Part shown: piece by piece, positions 63,199 through 64,000 of the stretch
How positions within the stretch are numbered: position 1 is the first letter of the stretch
Layout: each line of letters starts with the position of its first letter
Assembly: GCF_000732615.1 (NCBI RefSeq)
Contig: NZ_JPGL01000043.1
Location: forward strand, 1 to 64,000
Source: Burkholderia paludis
Lineage (GTDB): Bacteria; Pseudomonadota; Gammaproteobacteria; Burkholderiales; Burkholderiaceae
Length of the DNA: 64,000 nucleotides
Direction of reading: 5' to 3'
Notes under the pieces: generated by a model
Told to the model about the DNA's origin: nothing
The model's database searches: none
The model's input: only the letters and a program-made list of their open reading frames with translations
Program-made: the position numbers and the translations under genes

Positions 63199-63794
63199 TG
63201 CACCCTCGCCGCCTCCGTCCGGTTCTTCCGCGATACTGTCGGGTGGCGAAAAACATCTGCCATCGGAACGTTCAGCGTTACCGAAAGTTCGTGAACGAGC
63301 CATCGAAGCGAGTCATTCTGCGCCTCCGGTGCCGCGACGTAGGTTCGTCGATCAGGGTTGGGTTCATTGAGCGGTAGAGCTTCACCGACCAATTCCACGC
63401 CGATGCTGTCTGTATTGGAAGGGTAACGATCCGGGACCGACTTGCGCATCTCCCGCTGGTTTTCGCCACGCGGGTCAAAACGGCGGAGTTGCTTCAGTTC
63501 GACTGGCGTGCAGCGCATTTCGGCAACACGGCGCGCCTTGATTCGGCCAACGTGCCAAGTCTGCTTCTTCAAAGACGCCGTCTGGTAAATCGTTCCATCT
63601 TTTTCGATCAAGAAATGCGCGCCGTTAGCAGACGCATTCTGATAGCTATTGAGCGCAGAAGCCGCCGTTTGTCCACCCGTTTGATGGACGATAATCCCGC
63701 TGATCCGCTGCATCGCACCGCGCTCGATCTGAACTTTTCGGGGCCGCACTACGTGCGGACTAACAACCATCCCGTTGAAATCAATCGACAGCAT
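63192..63794 (-). CDS. N-acetylmuramoyl-L-alanine amidase (Amidase_2 fold), candidate T6SS effector
   Basis: 200 residues, no signal peptide. The Amidase_2/PGRP zinc residues can be placed: H37 (GIIVHQTGG), catalytic E134 (NTDSIGVELVGE), H184 (FRHPTVSRKN) and E194 in place of the usual third ligand Asp/Cys, with K190 nearby. It would cut the MurNAc to L-Ala bond of peptidoglycan. Lack of a Sec signal, and a following periplasmic protein, fit delivery by a contact-dependent system such as T6SS, as reported for the Pseudomonas amidase AmpDh3. The ATG at 63794 has GAGG 8 nt upstream; GTG at 63806 is an alternative. Confidence 0.8.
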   Translation of the reverse strand: MLSIDFNGMVVSPHVVRPRKVQIERGAMQRISGIIVHQTGGQTAASALNSYQNASANGAHFLIEKDGTIYQTASLKKQTWHVGRIKARRVAEMRCTPVELKQLRRFDPRGENQREMRKSVPDRYPSNTDSIGVELVGEALPLNEPNPDRRTYVAAPEAQNDSLRWLVHELSVTLNVPMADVFRHPTVSRKNRTEAARVQW

Positions 63795-63875
63795 CCAATA
63801 CCTCACGGTTTGATTACGTCATATCGCAGCAAGCTTTCCGCCGCCCCGGTCGTGCTCGACCGCTCGCCGGGCGTT

Positions 63876-64000
63876 TCACGATAGCCCGGCCAGTCGCCCG
63901 GCATTCCATTTCCGTTCGAGCGCCGCGCGGTAAAGTATCGCCAACGTGATCGATTCCCGTTTGAGATCGTGCGGTTTCTGAAGCGCCCATTTCCGGAACA
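63876..64000 (-). CDS. 3' end of an unidentified gene, cut by window edge
   Basis: The last 40 codons of a minus-strand frame end at 63876 (FRKWALQKPHDLKRESITLA and onward). Codon pattern (GC at third position, AT-rich second position) favours this frame over the one ending at 63803. It lies 81 nt upstream of the amidase gene, same strand, and so could be part of the same locus, for example a VgrG, adaptor or loading-protein gene. Identity cannot be told from this fragment. Confidence 0.4.
   Translation of the reverse strand, partial: FRKWALQKPHDLKRESITLAILYRAALERKWNAGRLAGLS

Noticed and set aside
63803..64000. Minus-strand frame open to the window edge, ending at 63803
   Set aside because: Rich in Gly, Asn, Arg and Ser with a codon pattern poorer than the neighbouring frame that ends at 63876; I judge the latter to be the true gene end.

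Overview
The window is a stretch of high-GC (about 67%) betaproteobacterial chromosome. Gene content and order fit a Burkholderia chromosome 1, most likely the cepacia complex. This assignment is an inference from protein similarity and gene neighbourhoods, not from a database search. Coding density is high and most genes are housekeeping. I see no insertion sequences, CRISPR arrays, tRNA genes or rRNA genes.

Left part (1-9 kb): a LacI-type regulator, a TIM-barrel sugar isomerase-like protein and an inositol 2-dehydrogenase-like enzyme form a small carbohydrate module. A HAD phosphatase follows, then a 74-residue peptide whose first 15 residues look like a double-glycine secretion leader. Next come ribB under an FMN riboswitch, an XRE-cupin regulator, and an MFS exporter divergent from a LysR regulator with a clear inverted repeat between them.

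9-18 kb: the miaB-phoH(ybeZ)-ybeY-corC(ybeX)-lnt cluster (tRNA modification, rRNA maturation, lipoprotein acylation). It is interrupted by a ChaC-type glutathione cyclotransferase and a tiny lipoprotein, and a strong terminator follows phoH. A perfect 24-bp palindrome follows lnt, then a convergent TPR protein.

18-24.5 kb: glyQ-glyS-gmhB-plsC-ygjP (glycyl-tRNA synthetase, heptose phosphatase, acyltransferase, metallopeptidase), then gloA. 24.8-36 kb: a DMT exporter, the outer-membrane biogenesis operon lptD-surA-pdxA-ksgA, the divergent cell-wall recycling pair amgK-murU, an ATM1-type ABC exporter and a YciA-type thioesterase. 36-45 kb: a nitrate-reductase-associated protein, fdhD, and a fatty-acid oxidation operon (TetR regulator, acyl-CoA dehydrogenase, FadN-type bifunctional enzyme, thiolase, enoyl-CoA hydratase).

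45-60 kb, almost all on the minus strand: cls-like phospholipase D, nudB, aspS, DUF502 and FmdB proteins, a TPMT-like methyltransferase, ubiB, ubiJ, a Tim44-like protein, ubiE, DUF971 and HIT proteins, and a 1341-residue FAD/Fe-S dehydrogenase. ilvA and queF follow on the plus strand.

Right edge (about 62.7-64 kb): GC content falls to around 50-57%. Here a zinc amidase (Amidase_2/PGRP fold) overlaps by 7 nt a small secreted four-cysteine protein, downstream of a gene cut by the window edge. This has the shape of an antibacterial effector-immunity pair and is the most interesting locus in the window. The double-glycine peptide at 4.3-4.5 kb is the second.
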